Source: Candidatus Avitreponema avistercoris (lineage in GTDB: Bacteria > Spirochaetota > Spirochaetia > Treponematales > Treponemataceae). Taken from it: a DNA stretch of 34,739 bases. The notes under the pieces are model-generated. The model did not search any database. It saw only the letters and a program-made list of their open reading frames with translations, and had not been told where the DNA came from. Where the stretch lies: positions 1-34,739 of the forward strand of contig JADIMS010000083.1 of NCBI GenBank assembly GCA_017694555.1, given 5' to 3'. Shown here one piece after another: positions 16,201 to 23,928 of the stretch; the stretch's first letter is position 1, and every line of letters starts with the position of its first letter. The translations under genes were made by a program, and so were the position numbers.

Positions 16201-19127
16201 GTCTTTCCGCGCAGGACAGCAAAGGACGGACGGCAGTTACCGAACGGAGTTTTTATGTTTCCGGTTCCGACTGGTCGTACTATTACGGGGATTCTTCCAC
16301 GTCGGTTACGCTGCTTCCCGATAAGACGCTTTATTCTGCCGGAGACACCGCGCACGTAATGCTGCAAAGTCCGCTGCCTTCCGGAACGTATCTGCTGACG
16401 GTGGAACGCGAAGAGATTTTTTCCGAACAGCTTTTGCATCTTACGGAACCTACAACTGTGCTGGAAATTCCGGTGCGCGAAGAATATCTTCCCGCCGTGT
16501 ATGTCACGGTTTCGTCGTACTCTGTGCGTACAAAAGAACCTGACCATGATTTTTCCACGCCGGACATGGATAAGCCGAAAGGGTATTTCGGCGCGGCCGC
16601 ACTGCTCGTGAGTACGGAAACGCGGGAATTCGGGATCCGCATTTCGGCGGACAAGACGCTGTACCGGCCGGGTGAAAAGGCGACGGTTACGCTGACGGCG
16701 ACGGAAAAAGACGGAACGCCGGTAGAAGGCGCGGAAGTGACGCTGATGGCCGTGGACCGCGGCGTGGTGGATCTTATCAATTACCATGTGCCGGATCCGG
16801 TTTCGTTTTTCTATCAGCAACGCCGGTTCCCCAACTGCGTATACGGCGGCGATTCGCGCGAACGTTTGATCGATCCAGTTACGTATGACGTGCGCAATTT
16901 GTACGGCGGGGACGAAGGCGGCGGAAAAATGGACGAACGCAAGAATTTTGATCCCACCGCTGTATTTTTGCCGGCGCTGACCACCGGCGCGGACGGAACG
17001 GCGGTGTGTACGTTCACATTGCCGGATACCCTGACGGAATACCGGGTAACCGCCGTCGGGGCGCGGGATGACTGTTTTGCATGGGAAGAAAGCCAAATGG
17101 TTGTAAATAACCCGCTCAGTGTGCGGGATGTTCTGCCGCGCCGCCTGCGGGTGCATGACGTTTCCGATCTCGGCGTTGTGGTGTCCAATTTGGACGGCAC
17201 GGATCATACGATGACTGTTTCGTTGGAACTCCGCAGCGGAACGGAAAATCCGGCTGAAAAGGCCGGCAGCGCGTCCGTCCGGGGAACGGCGTCGCGCACG
17301 GTTACGGTTCCTGCGGGGCGTACCGTTCCGGTTCTCTTTGACATCGGGGCGGAACAGAGCGGGTTTGTTACAGTTGCTTTCACGGTGGAATCCGATGCGC
17401 TGCAGGAACGCATCATCCGGCCGCTGGAAATTGACCGGCCTTCCGTCTACGAGACAGTGACCACGACGGGCGAAGTTTCCTCCGGCAGCCCGGAAGAAAA
17501 CAGCTGCGCAGCCGTGCAGGAAAGCCTGGTTCTGCCTTCCGGCGTGACGGCGGAAAACGACGCCGCCTTGTCCGTCCGTCTGGACCCCACCCGGTTGGGA
17601 ACGCTTGCAGAAGCCGTTGACTACGTCTTCCGGTATCCGTACGGATGCCTTGAACAGCGCTGCTCCGCAATGATTCCGCTGGTGTACTTTGGTGACTATA
17701 TCGGTGTGTTCGGTCTGGAAAGCGAAGTGGCCGATCCGGAAGAGACCGTGGCTGCCGAAATCCGCGCATGGGCGCCGCTGCAAAAAGCGGACGGCGGTTT
17801 CCCGTACTGGAAGAGCGGTTTGTCTTCCTCCCTTCCGGCTACGCTGCGTTTTGCCGAACTGCTGGCTGCGGCGCGGGAAAAAGGCATTCCGGCAGACGGT
17901 GTGGATACGGAAGCGCTCCTGTCATACATTCTGGATATGCGGAAAGAAGAGCGCTATGCCGGGAATCCGTATTTCCAGGCGTATTCCCTGTTTGTTGCGG
18001 AAAAACTCGGGCACCCTGTTTCCGTTCCGATGATTGACGCTGTGAATCGGATGCCGGGAGCGGGCTTTTCCGAAAAAGCCATGTGCGGTCTGCTGTACCT
18101 TTCGGCAGGCAACCGGGAAAAGGCGGAAGAAATTGCGGCGGAAGTCCGTGCGCATTGCCGGCCGACTACGCGGGGGACGGACATCACCGATCCGTCTTTC
18201 TGTTCGCCGGGATGGGCGTATTTTTATGACGCATCCGAAACCAACGCCCTGCTTTTGCAGTTTTTTACGGCGCTCGATTTTACCGACGGCATGAACGGAC
18301 GCTTCCTGTTCAATTTGCTGGAACTCCAGCGTGCGGGAAACGGCTACTGGAAAAACACGGCGTCCACGGCGCGGGTTTTGGAAGCGGTCGCTGCTTATCT
18401 TACGGCGAACCGGATGGACAGTTTGGACTTTTCTGCGCGTGCCGTTTTGGACGGGGAGGAAATCCTCAGCGCTTCTTTCCGCGGGGCGGGGGAAAAGCCG
18501 CAGGACCGCACGTTCTCCGTATACGGGCTTCTGGAAGACGGAATCCCGGCGGAGGCGGAAGTCCCGCTGGAACTGGAAAAAGACGGACGGGGAACGCTTT
18601 TCTACACTGTGTCGATGCGCTATCCGTTGGCAGCGGAAGACCAGTTTCCGCGGGATGAAGGAATCTGCGTTTTTGTGGATATCACCGATACGGAAACCGG
18701 GGAAACCGTCACGGACGGCATGTTGGAAGCCGGCAGGATTTACCGGGCGCGGGCTACGGTTTCTACGGCACGGGACCGCACGTTTGTCGCCCTGCGCGTT
18801 CCGGTTCCTTCGGGCGCGGAAGTGCTGAATGCGGCGTTTGCCACGACGGAACAGTTTGCCGGAACGGCGCTTGCCCAAATGGAAGCGGAGGAAGGGGAGA
18901 ATCCGTCTGCCGCGGTGCGGAGCTACGGTCTTTCCGCCCGTGAGATTTATGACAATGAAGTGCGTTACTTCTGGAATTCCTTCCGCCGCGGATACCAGCA
19001 GGTCGAATTCCTGTTCCGCACGGTAAGGCAGGGGGAATTCCAGGTGCCTTCCGCCACAGCCGAATGTATGTATGAACCGGAAGTGTTCGGCCGTTCCGGG
19101 GGTTCCGTTTTTGTCATTTCGGAATAA
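13287..19127 (+). CDS. Bacterial alpha-2-macroglobulin lipoprotein
   Basis: A 1946-aa predicted lipoprotein: the signal peptide ends LLFSAC with acceptor Cys23, then tandem macroglobulin-like beta domains. The thioester motif CLEQ lies at C1454-Q1457 within YPYGCLEQRC, inside the alpha-helical thioester domain. Bacterial A2Ms trap proteases covalently and are thought to protect the periplasm or cell surface. The family usually runs to about 1600-1900 aa, so this is a large member. I chose ATG 13287 because GAGGAGGA lies 6 nt upstream and the signal peptide starts there. It overlaps pbpC, the known partner in other bacteria, by up to 56 bp, so the two are probably translated from one mRNA. Confidence 0.95.
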   Translation: MKSLFRLFSAFGFACAVLLFSACPAAQKDAEDTDLYILDMQPAGELPSAVKYPSVFVQFSKPVVPLASLGKPSGVSEYMKIEPPLQGVYRWYGTSLLCFDSSEAVIPQREYRVTVSPDITASDGTPVSGQLSYTFRTEELAFLNVIPGYETVQTGGYVDPDDVPPEDARSVALLFSYPVDPGIIHSSLEILAFPESAAKGGETLPLNAGGENQPETDPGTEQEGIPLAFSISRPDGNRPELLLAALKKDPPENAEIRITLKSGARAEKDALPTTEDQSRSFHTLRPFTLISMSPGVSGGEQEHPVDFLFSHRIAGDTDLSALTVRTEPPMETGADNLLVSGNRIRVHGLPVDFGQTYRISLEGEITDVYGRVIAVSTGLRSVRVPEAASYAAFKNYGAGILESQFEPKLVFEYQNVLSGSFFTVQAVTGPQAWKAVQTRLDPDKIPENTRILQPVDLRPFLTERNGKFSGAVQFNAGIFCTSRWSDDEPYVYRNEQVIQVTDLAITARCAFNRAVVLVSSLSSGEPVPGAVVSVYVSGETLTDAEEVALDNPCMQAVTDAQGFAVLDFSSPSSGFQQAVLAHPVWESGVYLRAEKDGDTVVTDLSGAGGNRVWGTGAAIGSLRDAVRAEQVTFLFTDRGLYKPGETLKVRGIDRNLQRGAYTNYSGPYHLAVEEDRWKGETLSTVSGSTSAGGGFDASFVLPRDIAPGAYRLRYWREDPGDATLITFRVEHFERLRFASACSVADLTYFRGDRISASVSASYLGGGSLAGASWRGNWYREPTWFRAEGDRFDGFLFGPQQGYEGRRALSTETGVLDGSGETSASQLSGGENTEGRPYLYRLESTVTDAGGQAVSASASAVVHPAQFYIGLSAPENTEGFPRKGEALSFSFALATPESNVPADSAFPPALENRTIHAELLREDWKKVQQMGLNGNLITRYVREMVTEEETEIPLAAEGSFSVTPPKGGAYILRLSAQDSKGRTAVTERSFYVSGSDWSYYYGDSSTSVTLLPDKTLYSAGDTAHVMLQSPLPSGTYLLTVEREEIFSEQLLHLTEPTTVLEIPVREEYLPAVYVTVSSYSVRTKEPDHDFSTPDMDKPKGYFGAAALLVSTETREFGIRISADKTLYRPGEKATVTLTATEKDGTPVEGAEVTLMAVDRGVVDLINYHVPDPVSFFYQQRRFPNCVYGGDSRERLIDPVTYDVRNLYGGDEGGGKMDERKNFDPTAVFLPALTTGADGTAVCTFTLPDTLTEYRVTAVGARDDCFAWEESQMVVNNPLSVRDVLPRRLRVHDVSDLGVVVSNLDGTDHTMTVSLELRSGTENPAEKAGSASVRGTASRTVTVPAGRTVPVLFDIGAEQSGFVTVAFTVESDALQERIIRPLEIDRPSVYETVTTTGEVSSGSPEENSCAAVQESLVLPSGVTAENDAALSVRLDPTRLGTLAEAVDYVFRYPYGCLEQRCSAMIPLVYFGDYIGVFGLESEVADPEETVAAEIRAWAPLQKADGGFPYWKSGLSSSLPATLRFAELLAAAREKGIPADGVDTEALLSYILDMRKEERYAGNPYFQAYSLFVAEKLGHPVSVPMIDAVNRMPGAGFSEKAMCGLLYLSAGNREKAEEIAAEVRAHCRPTTRGTDITDPSFCSPGWAYFYDASETNALLLQFFTALDFTDGMNGRFLFNLLELQRAGNGYWKNTASTARVLEAVAAYLTANRMDSLDFSARAVLDGEEILSASFRGAGEKPQDRTFSVYGLLEDGIPAEAEVPLELEKDGRGTLFYTVSMRYPLAAEDQFPRDEGICVFVDITDTETGETVTDGMLEAGRIYRARATVSTARDRTFVALRVPVPSGAEVLNAAFATTEQFAGTALAQMEAEEGENPSAAVRSYGLSAREIYDNEVRYFWNSFRRGYQQVEFLFRTVRQGEFQVPSATAECMYEPEVFGRSGGSVFVISE

Positions 19128-21402
19128 GCGGAGCGGGAAATCCGCAGGCCGCGCGTTCCGCGTCCTTCTGTCCTGTGCCGCCGGGTTTTTCCTGTTGTGG
19201 CTTGCGGGAAGGACCGCGCTGGCGCTGATTCCCTTTCCGCAGCTGGAAGAGTTCCGCCGCCGTCCGTGCAGTACCCGGGTATACGACCGGGAAGGGCGTC
19301 TGGTGCAGGTGCTTGCGCTGGAGGACGGCCTCCGGCGGGAATGGTATGCGCTTTCCGCCCTCCCGCCCCGCATTGCGGAAGTGTTTATTGCGGCGGAAGA
19401 CCGCGGATTTTACCGGCACGGCGGTGTGGATTTCGGCGCGTTGTTCCGCGCGGTGTTCCAGAATGCATCGGCGGGCCGGACGGTAAGCGGGGCTTCCACC
19501 ATTTCCATGCAGCTTGCCCGCATGGTTTTTCCCCGCGCGCCGGATGCGCCCGTAACAGTGGCTGTCAAAGCGGCGGAAGCCTGGCGGGCCCTGCGCATTG
19601 AAGCGAAGCTTTCCAAAGAAGAAATCCTGGAGCTGTATCTGAATTCCGTGCCTTTCGGTATGCAGGCGGAAGGTATCGGTTCCGCTGCACGCACGCTGTT
19701 CGGTCGTACCCCGGCGCAGCTTTCCGACGCGCAGATTCATTTGCTCGCGGTACTCCTCCGCCGTCCGGCTTTGTATAATCCGGAAAAAAATCCAGCCGCT
19801 TCGTACTCCGCTGCTATGGAAATCGGGAAACACACGGGATTCGCGGCAACCCGGGAAGAGTGGGAGTCTGCGGTTTCAGTTCCGGCGCGCTTTTCCTATC
19901 CGATGCGTCTTCCGCATTTTGTGAATCACATCCGGCAGCAGTATGCCGCCGCGCAAAAGCGGATGCCGCCGGAACTCCGTCTTTCTGCGGATGCGGAGCT
20001 GACGGAAACGGCGGAGTCCCTCGTCAATACGCTTTTGGAGCAATACCGGAATGCGCGCCTTTCGCAGGGAGCTGTGCTCGCCATCGATCACGTGAACGGG
20101 GAAATCCTGTGCTGGTCGGGCGGAAATTTTTTCCGCGGCGACGCCGGACAGATTGACGGCGTACTGGTCCGCAACCAGAGCGGCAGCACCATGAAGCCTT
20201 TTCTGTATGCCCTTGCACTGGAACACGGGTTTTTACCGGCCTCCGTGCTTGCCGATATTCCGATGGATTTCGGCTCGTCGCAGGCGTATGTCCCGCTGAA
20301 TTTCAATAACCGTTACAACGGCCCGGTTCTCCTGCGCACGGCGCTTGCCTCCAGCCTGAACATTCCCGCCGTGTATCTGTTGTGGCGGCTGGGCGTGGAC
20401 AATTTTATGCAGACGCTTGCGGAGCTCGGGTTTGCTTCCCTTGCGCAGGAACGGGAGCGGACCGGCCTTTCGCTGGCGCTGGGAAGCGGGGAAGTGACAC
20501 TGCTGGAACTGACGCGTGCGTTCAGCGTGTTTGCGCGTGCCGGTTCCCTGCCGGAGCTTTCGTATACGCTGCTCCCCGGCGGAAGTACGGCGCCTCCGGC
20601 GGTGCAGGTGTTTGAACCGGATACGGCGGCAATTTTGTGCGATATGCTTTCAGACGGACGGGCGCGCGCGCTGGGGTTCGGTTTTGCGGAAGTTTTCCGT
20701 CCGCCGTACCCGGCCATTTTCAAGACGGGGACATCCAACCAGTTCCAGAATATTCTTGCGCTCGGTTCCACGGCGCGTTACACCGCCGGCGTCTGGATGG
20801 GAAACTTTACCGGGGAAACCGTTATCCGGGAAACCGGCAGCTCTATTCCTGCCCGCGTAGTGCGCGCGCTGCTGGACGCGCTCACGGAACGGTATCCGGA
20901 ATCCGCCCGGCCTTTTCCGCAGCCGCATTTATTCCGCAAGGTTCCCGTCTGCGCGCTTTCCGGCATGGCGCCCGGCGCGTATTGTCCTGCTGTGACGGAG
21001 GAATTTGCGCCGGTTGGCTCCGCGTCTTCCCGGCCTTTGTGCAGCTGGCACGTTTTGCAAAACGGAACCGTGCAGGTGCGTTATCCGGCGGAATACCAGC
21101 GCTGGCTCAGCGGAAAAAACGACGCAGGTTCCCTTGCGCCTGCATCTTCCCTGCGGATTCTGTATCCGGCAGACGGCGCGGCGTTTGTGTTCGATCCGTC
21201 CATCCCCCCGGAATCCCAAATGCTCCGGGTAGACGCCGCCGGTCCCGGACGCAGCGCTGTACTGCTGGTAAACGGTACGCCGCTGGAAACCGTTGCGCCT
21301 CCGTTTTTCTGGTATGTTCCCCTTGTGCAGGGGGATATGCATCTGGAGGTCCGGACAGAATATCCGGCCGCCGCCGCATCCGTTACGGTTACGGTACAGT
21401 AA
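19072..21402 (+). CDS. pbpC: Penicillin-binding protein 1C
   Basis: A bifunctional peptidoglycan synthase-like protein of up to 776 aa. One membrane anchor (about 30-52) is followed by a GT51 glycosyltransferase with catalytic Glu109 in AAEDRGFYRHGG and a GASTISMQLARM motif typical of PBP1C. The transpeptidase domain has S372-T-M-K375, S428-L-N430 and K551-T-G, and a C-terminal PBP1C (BiPBP_C-like) domain begins near residue 675. It would polymerise or repair peptidoglycan at the inner membrane. The start is uncertain: ATG 19072 has no good ribosome site, while an in-frame TTG at 19111 has GGGGG 8 nt upstream. It follows the A2M gene, as in E. coli yfhM-pbpC. Confidence 0.93.
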   Translation: MNRKCSAVPGVPFLSFRNKRSGKSAGRAFRVLLSCAAGFFLLWLAGRTALALIPFPQLEEFRRRPCSTRVYDREGRLVQVLALEDGLRREWYALSALPPRIAEVFIAAEDRGFYRHGGVDFGALFRAVFQNASAGRTVSGASTISMQLARMVFPRAPDAPVTVAVKAAEAWRALRIEAKLSKEEILELYLNSVPFGMQAEGIGSAARTLFGRTPAQLSDAQIHLLAVLLRRPALYNPEKNPAASYSAAMEIGKHTGFAATREEWESAVSVPARFSYPMRLPHFVNHIRQQYAAAQKRMPPELRLSADAELTETAESLVNTLLEQYRNARLSQGAVLAIDHVNGEILCWSGGNFFRGDAGQIDGVLVRNQSGSTMKPFLYALALEHGFLPASVLADIPMDFGSSQAYVPLNFNNRYNGPVLLRTALASSLNIPAVYLLWRLGVDNFMQTLAELGFASLAQERERTGLSLALGSGEVTLLELTRAFSVFARAGSLPELSYTLLPGGSTAPPAVQVFEPDTAAILCDMLSDGRARALGFGFAEVFRPPYPAIFKTGTSNQFQNILALGSTARYTAGVWMGNFTGETVIRETGSSIPARVVRALLDALTERYPESARPFPQPHLFRKVPVCALSGMAPGAYCPAVTEEFAPVGSASSRPLCSWHVLQNGTVQVRYPAEYQRWLSGKNDAGSLAPASSLRILYPADGAAFVFDPSIPPESQMLRVDAAGPGRSAVLLVNGTPLETVAPPFFWYVPLVQGDMHLEVRTEYPAAAASVTVTVQ

Positions 21403-21423
21403 TGATGCGCGTATCTGTATTGT

Positions 21424-22293
21424 TTATGCGCAGGCGCAGCCGGTTTTGCCTTCCCGTTTTTTTATCTGTACGGTTCCCGTTCCTTCCGCAATATCCCGGA
21501 TAATTTCCCCTACAGCCGGAACCGTAATACAGCTGCCCGCCAGAGGGTTTTTGATGCTTGCCACCGGCGTGGTGATGTCTGCCTGCACAGTGCTGCGCTC
21601 AAAGGCCAGGTCGCAGCCGGTCATCCCGCAGTTGATGAGTTTCAGTCCCTTACAGTAGCAAAAGGGCTGCGTGCCGGTAATCCTGCAATTTTCAAAGGTG
21701 ACGTTTTCGCAATACCAGGCCAGGTATTCGCCGCTGACTACGCTGTTGCGCACGGTAACGTTTTTTGCGTGCCAGAAAGCGTCTTTTGTATCAAAGGTAC
21801 AGTTTTCAAATACGGAATCTTCAATATATTGGAAGGAGTATTTGCCTTTCATCCGCACATTTGTAAAATGCAGCCCGGCGGCGCGCATCATGAAATATTC
21901 GCTTTCCGCGCCGCAGTCTTCCATCCGGATGTTGCGGGACGACCAGCCGAATTCCGGGGAAATGATGCTGCATCCGTGCATGGTAACATCCGAACATTCC
22001 CGCAGGGCTTTGATGCCGTGGAGTTTTGTATTCCCGACGGCGATATGGTCGGAATACCACAGGGCCGCCCGGCAGAGTTCCGTCATCTCGCAGTCCCGGA
22101 TCGAAAGGCCGTGGTTGTGCCAGAAAGGGTAGCGCAGGTTGAAAAAGCTGTGTTCCACCTGTATATTGCTGCATTCTTTGAACGCGCTTTCGCCGTCGGC
22201 CGGGCCGTCAAAGGCGCAGTCTTTTACCAAAAGACCGCTGCTGCCATAGAGGGCGCGTTCGGCGTCAAAAGTCTGGTTTTGAATGGTTTGCAT
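21424..22293 (-). CDS. DUF3737 right-handed beta-helix protein
   Basis: A 289-aa protein of the DUF3737 family. Short repeating units of about 20 residues (for example NVTVRNSVVSGEYLAWYCENVTFENC split across two turns) with regularly spaced Cys, Asn and aromatic residues predict a right-handed parallel beta-helix. Such folds bind or cleave polysaccharides in other families, but DUF3737 has no known function. No signal peptide is seen, so it is probably cytoplasmic. The ATG has AGGAGA about 6 nt upstream and a promoter 40-70 bp before it. It is convergent with pbpC, with a 21-bp gap. The final residues (GKTGCACA) are Cys-containing. Confidence 0.85.
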   Translation of the reverse strand: MQTIQNQTFDAERALYGSSGLLVKDCAFDGPADGESAFKECSNIQVEHSFFNLRYPFWHNHGLSIRDCEMTELCRAALWYSDHIAVGNTKLHGIKALRECSDVTMHGCSIISPEFGWSSRNIRMEDCGAESEYFMMRAAGLHFTNVRMKGKYSFQYIEDSVFENCTFDTKDAFWHAKNVTVRNSVVSGEYLAWYCENVTFENCRITGTQPFCYCKGLKLINCGMTGCDLAFERSTVQADITTPVASIKNPLAGSCITVPAVGEIIRDIAEGTGTVQIKKREGKTGCACA

Positions 22294-22340
22294 ATCCGTC
22301 TCCTGTCAAGCTCCCTTCCGCAAGCTGTGTTGGCTTTTTG

Positions 22341-22368
22341 TTTATATTTGCCGTGCCTTCCGTATCAA
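22341..22368 (-). promoter_or_regulatory. Promoter of the DUF3737 gene
   Basis: On the minus strand: TTGATA (22368-22363), a 16-nt spacer and TATAAA (22346-22341), with a predicted start near 22334 and a leader of about 40 nt. Confidence 0.5.
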
Positions 22369-22498
22369 TATACTGCGGAAAAAAGAAAAAGCAAATAGTT
22401 GTGCGTGATGGATTTTCATGCCTGTGCGCCTTCCGTGTATTCCCCGGCGCGCTTTCCGGTTGATATGCGTACCGCCGGAAACTGTACCGGTCTGTCTG

Positions 22499-22529
22499 TT
22501 GACAGAAGCAGGTTGGGGGGGGGTAAACT
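22499..22529 (+). promoter_or_regulatory. Promoter with a nine-G tract in the spacer
   Basis: A consensus TTGACA (22499-22504) and TAAACT (22524-22529) are separated by 19 nt, of which the last nine are G (22515-22523). Loss of one or two G would give the preferred 18- or 17-nt spacing, so slippage in the tract could switch the promoter. Predicted start near 22536, before the GGGAGG ribosome site at 22549-22554. Confidence 0.5.
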
Positions 22530-22561
22530 GCCTGTATCTGCCAGTATACGGGAGGCACAGC

Positions 22562-23191
22562 GTGAAACGCTTTTTGATTTGCGGGTTATTGTCGGTCTTT
22601 TTCCTTTCCGGCTTGTGCGCCGGGCCGTTCGGCCTTTCGATGGGCATGAATCTGGACGAAATCCGGGATGCGTGCGGCGGCGTGCGTCCGCAAAAAGCGG
22701 CTGAATTCGATTTTGATTTCGGTGACGACGTGTATGTTATTTCCCCGGAGAAAACACACTCCGCTTTTGATGTTTATTTTGCCCGTGTGAATGAAAACGC
22801 CGGGCTTTACCGGATAATTGCAGGCGCTGACGCAATTCCCGATACCGACTACGGGGAAAATGTCAAAAACAGGTTTTATTCCGTTGCGGAAAGCATTTCC
22901 AAAACCTACGGGAAGCCGGAACTTACCGATGCATACCGGGGCGAACGGGGTCTCTTTGACGGGGCTTCCGATTGGATGACGGCGCTGACACGGGGCGACC
23001 GCGTCCTGGAGGCGCTGTGGCTGGCGGAATCAGGACAAGATCTTCTCCCCGGGGATGTCGCCGGAATTTGGCTCAAAGCAATCGGCATTTATTCTGGAAG
23101 CAGTACATCCGGTTATGCCGGAGCGTTGGTCTTGCGCTATGACTTCGCCAACGGGGCAGCGGTTGCGGAACAGGAAGAGAACGTCTTTTAG
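22562..23191 (+). CDS. Exported protein of unknown function
   Basis: A 209-aa protein not recognised by family. The start is GTG with GGGAGG about 7 nt upstream. A signal peptide (about residues 1-20, VKRFLICGLLSVFFLSGLCA) is clear; it could be cut by signal peptidase I after LCA or lipidated at the Cys. The mature part opens with FGLSMGMNLDEIRDACGG, a start seen in small secreted proteins that begin with a strand and helix. It then alternates acidic and aromatic strands without Cys pairs or catalytic motifs I can name. The last nine codons are repeated 570 bp downstream. Expression may be controlled by the poly-G promoter. Confidence 0.72.
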   Translation: MKRFLICGLLSVFFLSGLCAGPFGLSMGMNLDEIRDACGGVRPQKAAEFDFDFGDDVYVISPEKTHSAFDVYFARVNENAGLYRIIAGADAIPDTDYGENVKNRFYSVAESISKTYGKPELTDAYRGERGLFDGASDWMTALTRGDRVLEALWLAESGQDLLPGDVAGIWLKAIGIYSGSSTSGYAGALVLRYDFANGAAVAEQEENVF

Positions 23192-23215
23192 GCGCAGTGC
23201 AAAAACGGCCGCGGC
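23163..23215 (+). repeat. 53-bp direct repeat, copy 1
   Basis: Starts inside the codons for the last nine or so residues of the exported-protein gene and runs past its TAG stop to the GCGGC at 23215. It matches 23733-23785 at 51 of 53 positions, including 42 identical bases in a row (23174-23215). Confidence 0.95.
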
Positions 23216-23285
23216 ATAAACAGGCATGAGACATAAAACCTGTCGACATATTCCAAGAGAATTCTATGATGAATGGGAGGGAAAA

Positions 23286-23732
23286 ATGAGTATTAAATAT
23301 ATTTATTCGGTATTTTGCTGTATTTTGGTGCTGGCATTTTCCTCTTGTGCGACGTTATCTTCGTCTAACCCAAGAACATTAAATTTAGACGGATTAATAA
23401 TTTCGGAAACGGAAACAGATGAAGGCTTTACATCATGGTGTTGCGTTGATTATTTTGCTGAGCCTCCAATATTTTCAAATATACTCGTTGAAGCAGGATA
23501 TTTTGAAAAAAACGGCGTAAGATACGGATTTATCCTCTATGACGGGGGAGACATTGGCCAGATGGCCTTTTTTTCCAGGGACGGTCTGGACTACAGATGG
23601 GACTGGGGTTCTGACATGGATTATTGTCTTACCATAGCACCGGACGGTACTGCCTTTTATTTCGATTTCTCAACAGTTCCTGATGGAGAACCGGCAAAAG
23701 CCCGGGATATTTTTCAAACCTATAAGCGGTAA
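23286..23732 (+). CDS. A+T-rich small lipoprotein of unknown function
   Basis: A 148-aa predicted lipoprotein: MSIKYIYSVFCCILVLAFSSC with acceptor Cys21, then a Ser/Asn linker and a beta-rich domain with many aromatics and acids (for example YRWDWGSDMDYC). No family is recognised. Base composition is clearly richer in A+T than all neighbours, with codons such as ATA, TTA and AAT that are rare around it, suggesting recent transfer. GGGAGGG lies five nt before the ATG. The stop codon TAA directly abuts the second 53-bp repeat, so the gene occupies a 570-bp unit bounded by the two repeats. No promoter was identified in the 94-bp gap. Confidence 0.75.
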   Translation: MSIKYIYSVFCCILVLAFSSCATLSSSNPRTLNLDGLIISETETDEGFTSWCCVDYFAEPPIFSNILVEAGYFEKNGVRYGFILYDGGDIGQMAFFSRDGLDYRWDWGSDMDYCLTIAPDGTAFYFDFSTVPDGEPAKARDIFQTYKR

Positions 23733-23785
23733 TTGCAGAACAAGAAGAGAACGTCTTTTAGGCGCAGTGCAAAAACGGCCGCGGC
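23733..23785 (+). repeat. 53-bp direct repeat, copy 2
   Basis: Begins right after the lipoprotein stop codon. The two differences from copy 1 are both G to A (opposite 23167 and 23173) and are synonymous in the frame of the upstream exported-protein gene. The copy therefore keeps the coding pattern AEQEENVF-stop without being attached to a gene. Confidence 0.95.
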
Positions 23786-23903
23786 GGCAACTTTCCGCTG
23801 CCGTTGCGTATAAAAATAAATACCCCGTTCCCACCCTCGCAAGGCCAACCGGTATCCGGTATTAACAATTCACGGTATGTATGCGCTTTCGGTTTTTCCG
23901 TGC

Positions 23904-23923
23904 TATACTTTCTGCCGGAGGGG
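23904..23923 (+). promoter_or_regulatory. -10 box and ribosome site of the VOC gene
   Basis: TATACT at 23904-23909 predicts a start near 23916, directly at the GGAGGGG ribosome site (23917-23923), leaving a leader of about 13 nt. No clear -35 box. Confidence 0.4.
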
Positions 23924-23928
23924 ATGTT

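Noticed and set aside
14640-17783. Open frame of 1047 codons on the minus strand inside the A2M gene
   Set aside because: It is fully antisense to a clear A2M gene. Long antisense frames are common in G+C-rich genes with strong codon bias, and the product shows no domain, only Arg/His-rich sequence.
17922-19373. 483-codon minus-strand frame over the A2M/pbpC junction
   Set aside because: Antisense shadow, rich in Arg, with no recognisable family and no ribosome site.
23163-23830. Integron attC site at the 53-bp repeat
   Set aside because: Treponema denticola carries an integron, so I looked for the paired RYYYAAC/GTTRRRY core sites. They are not present, and the repeat does not fold into the usual attC hairpin.
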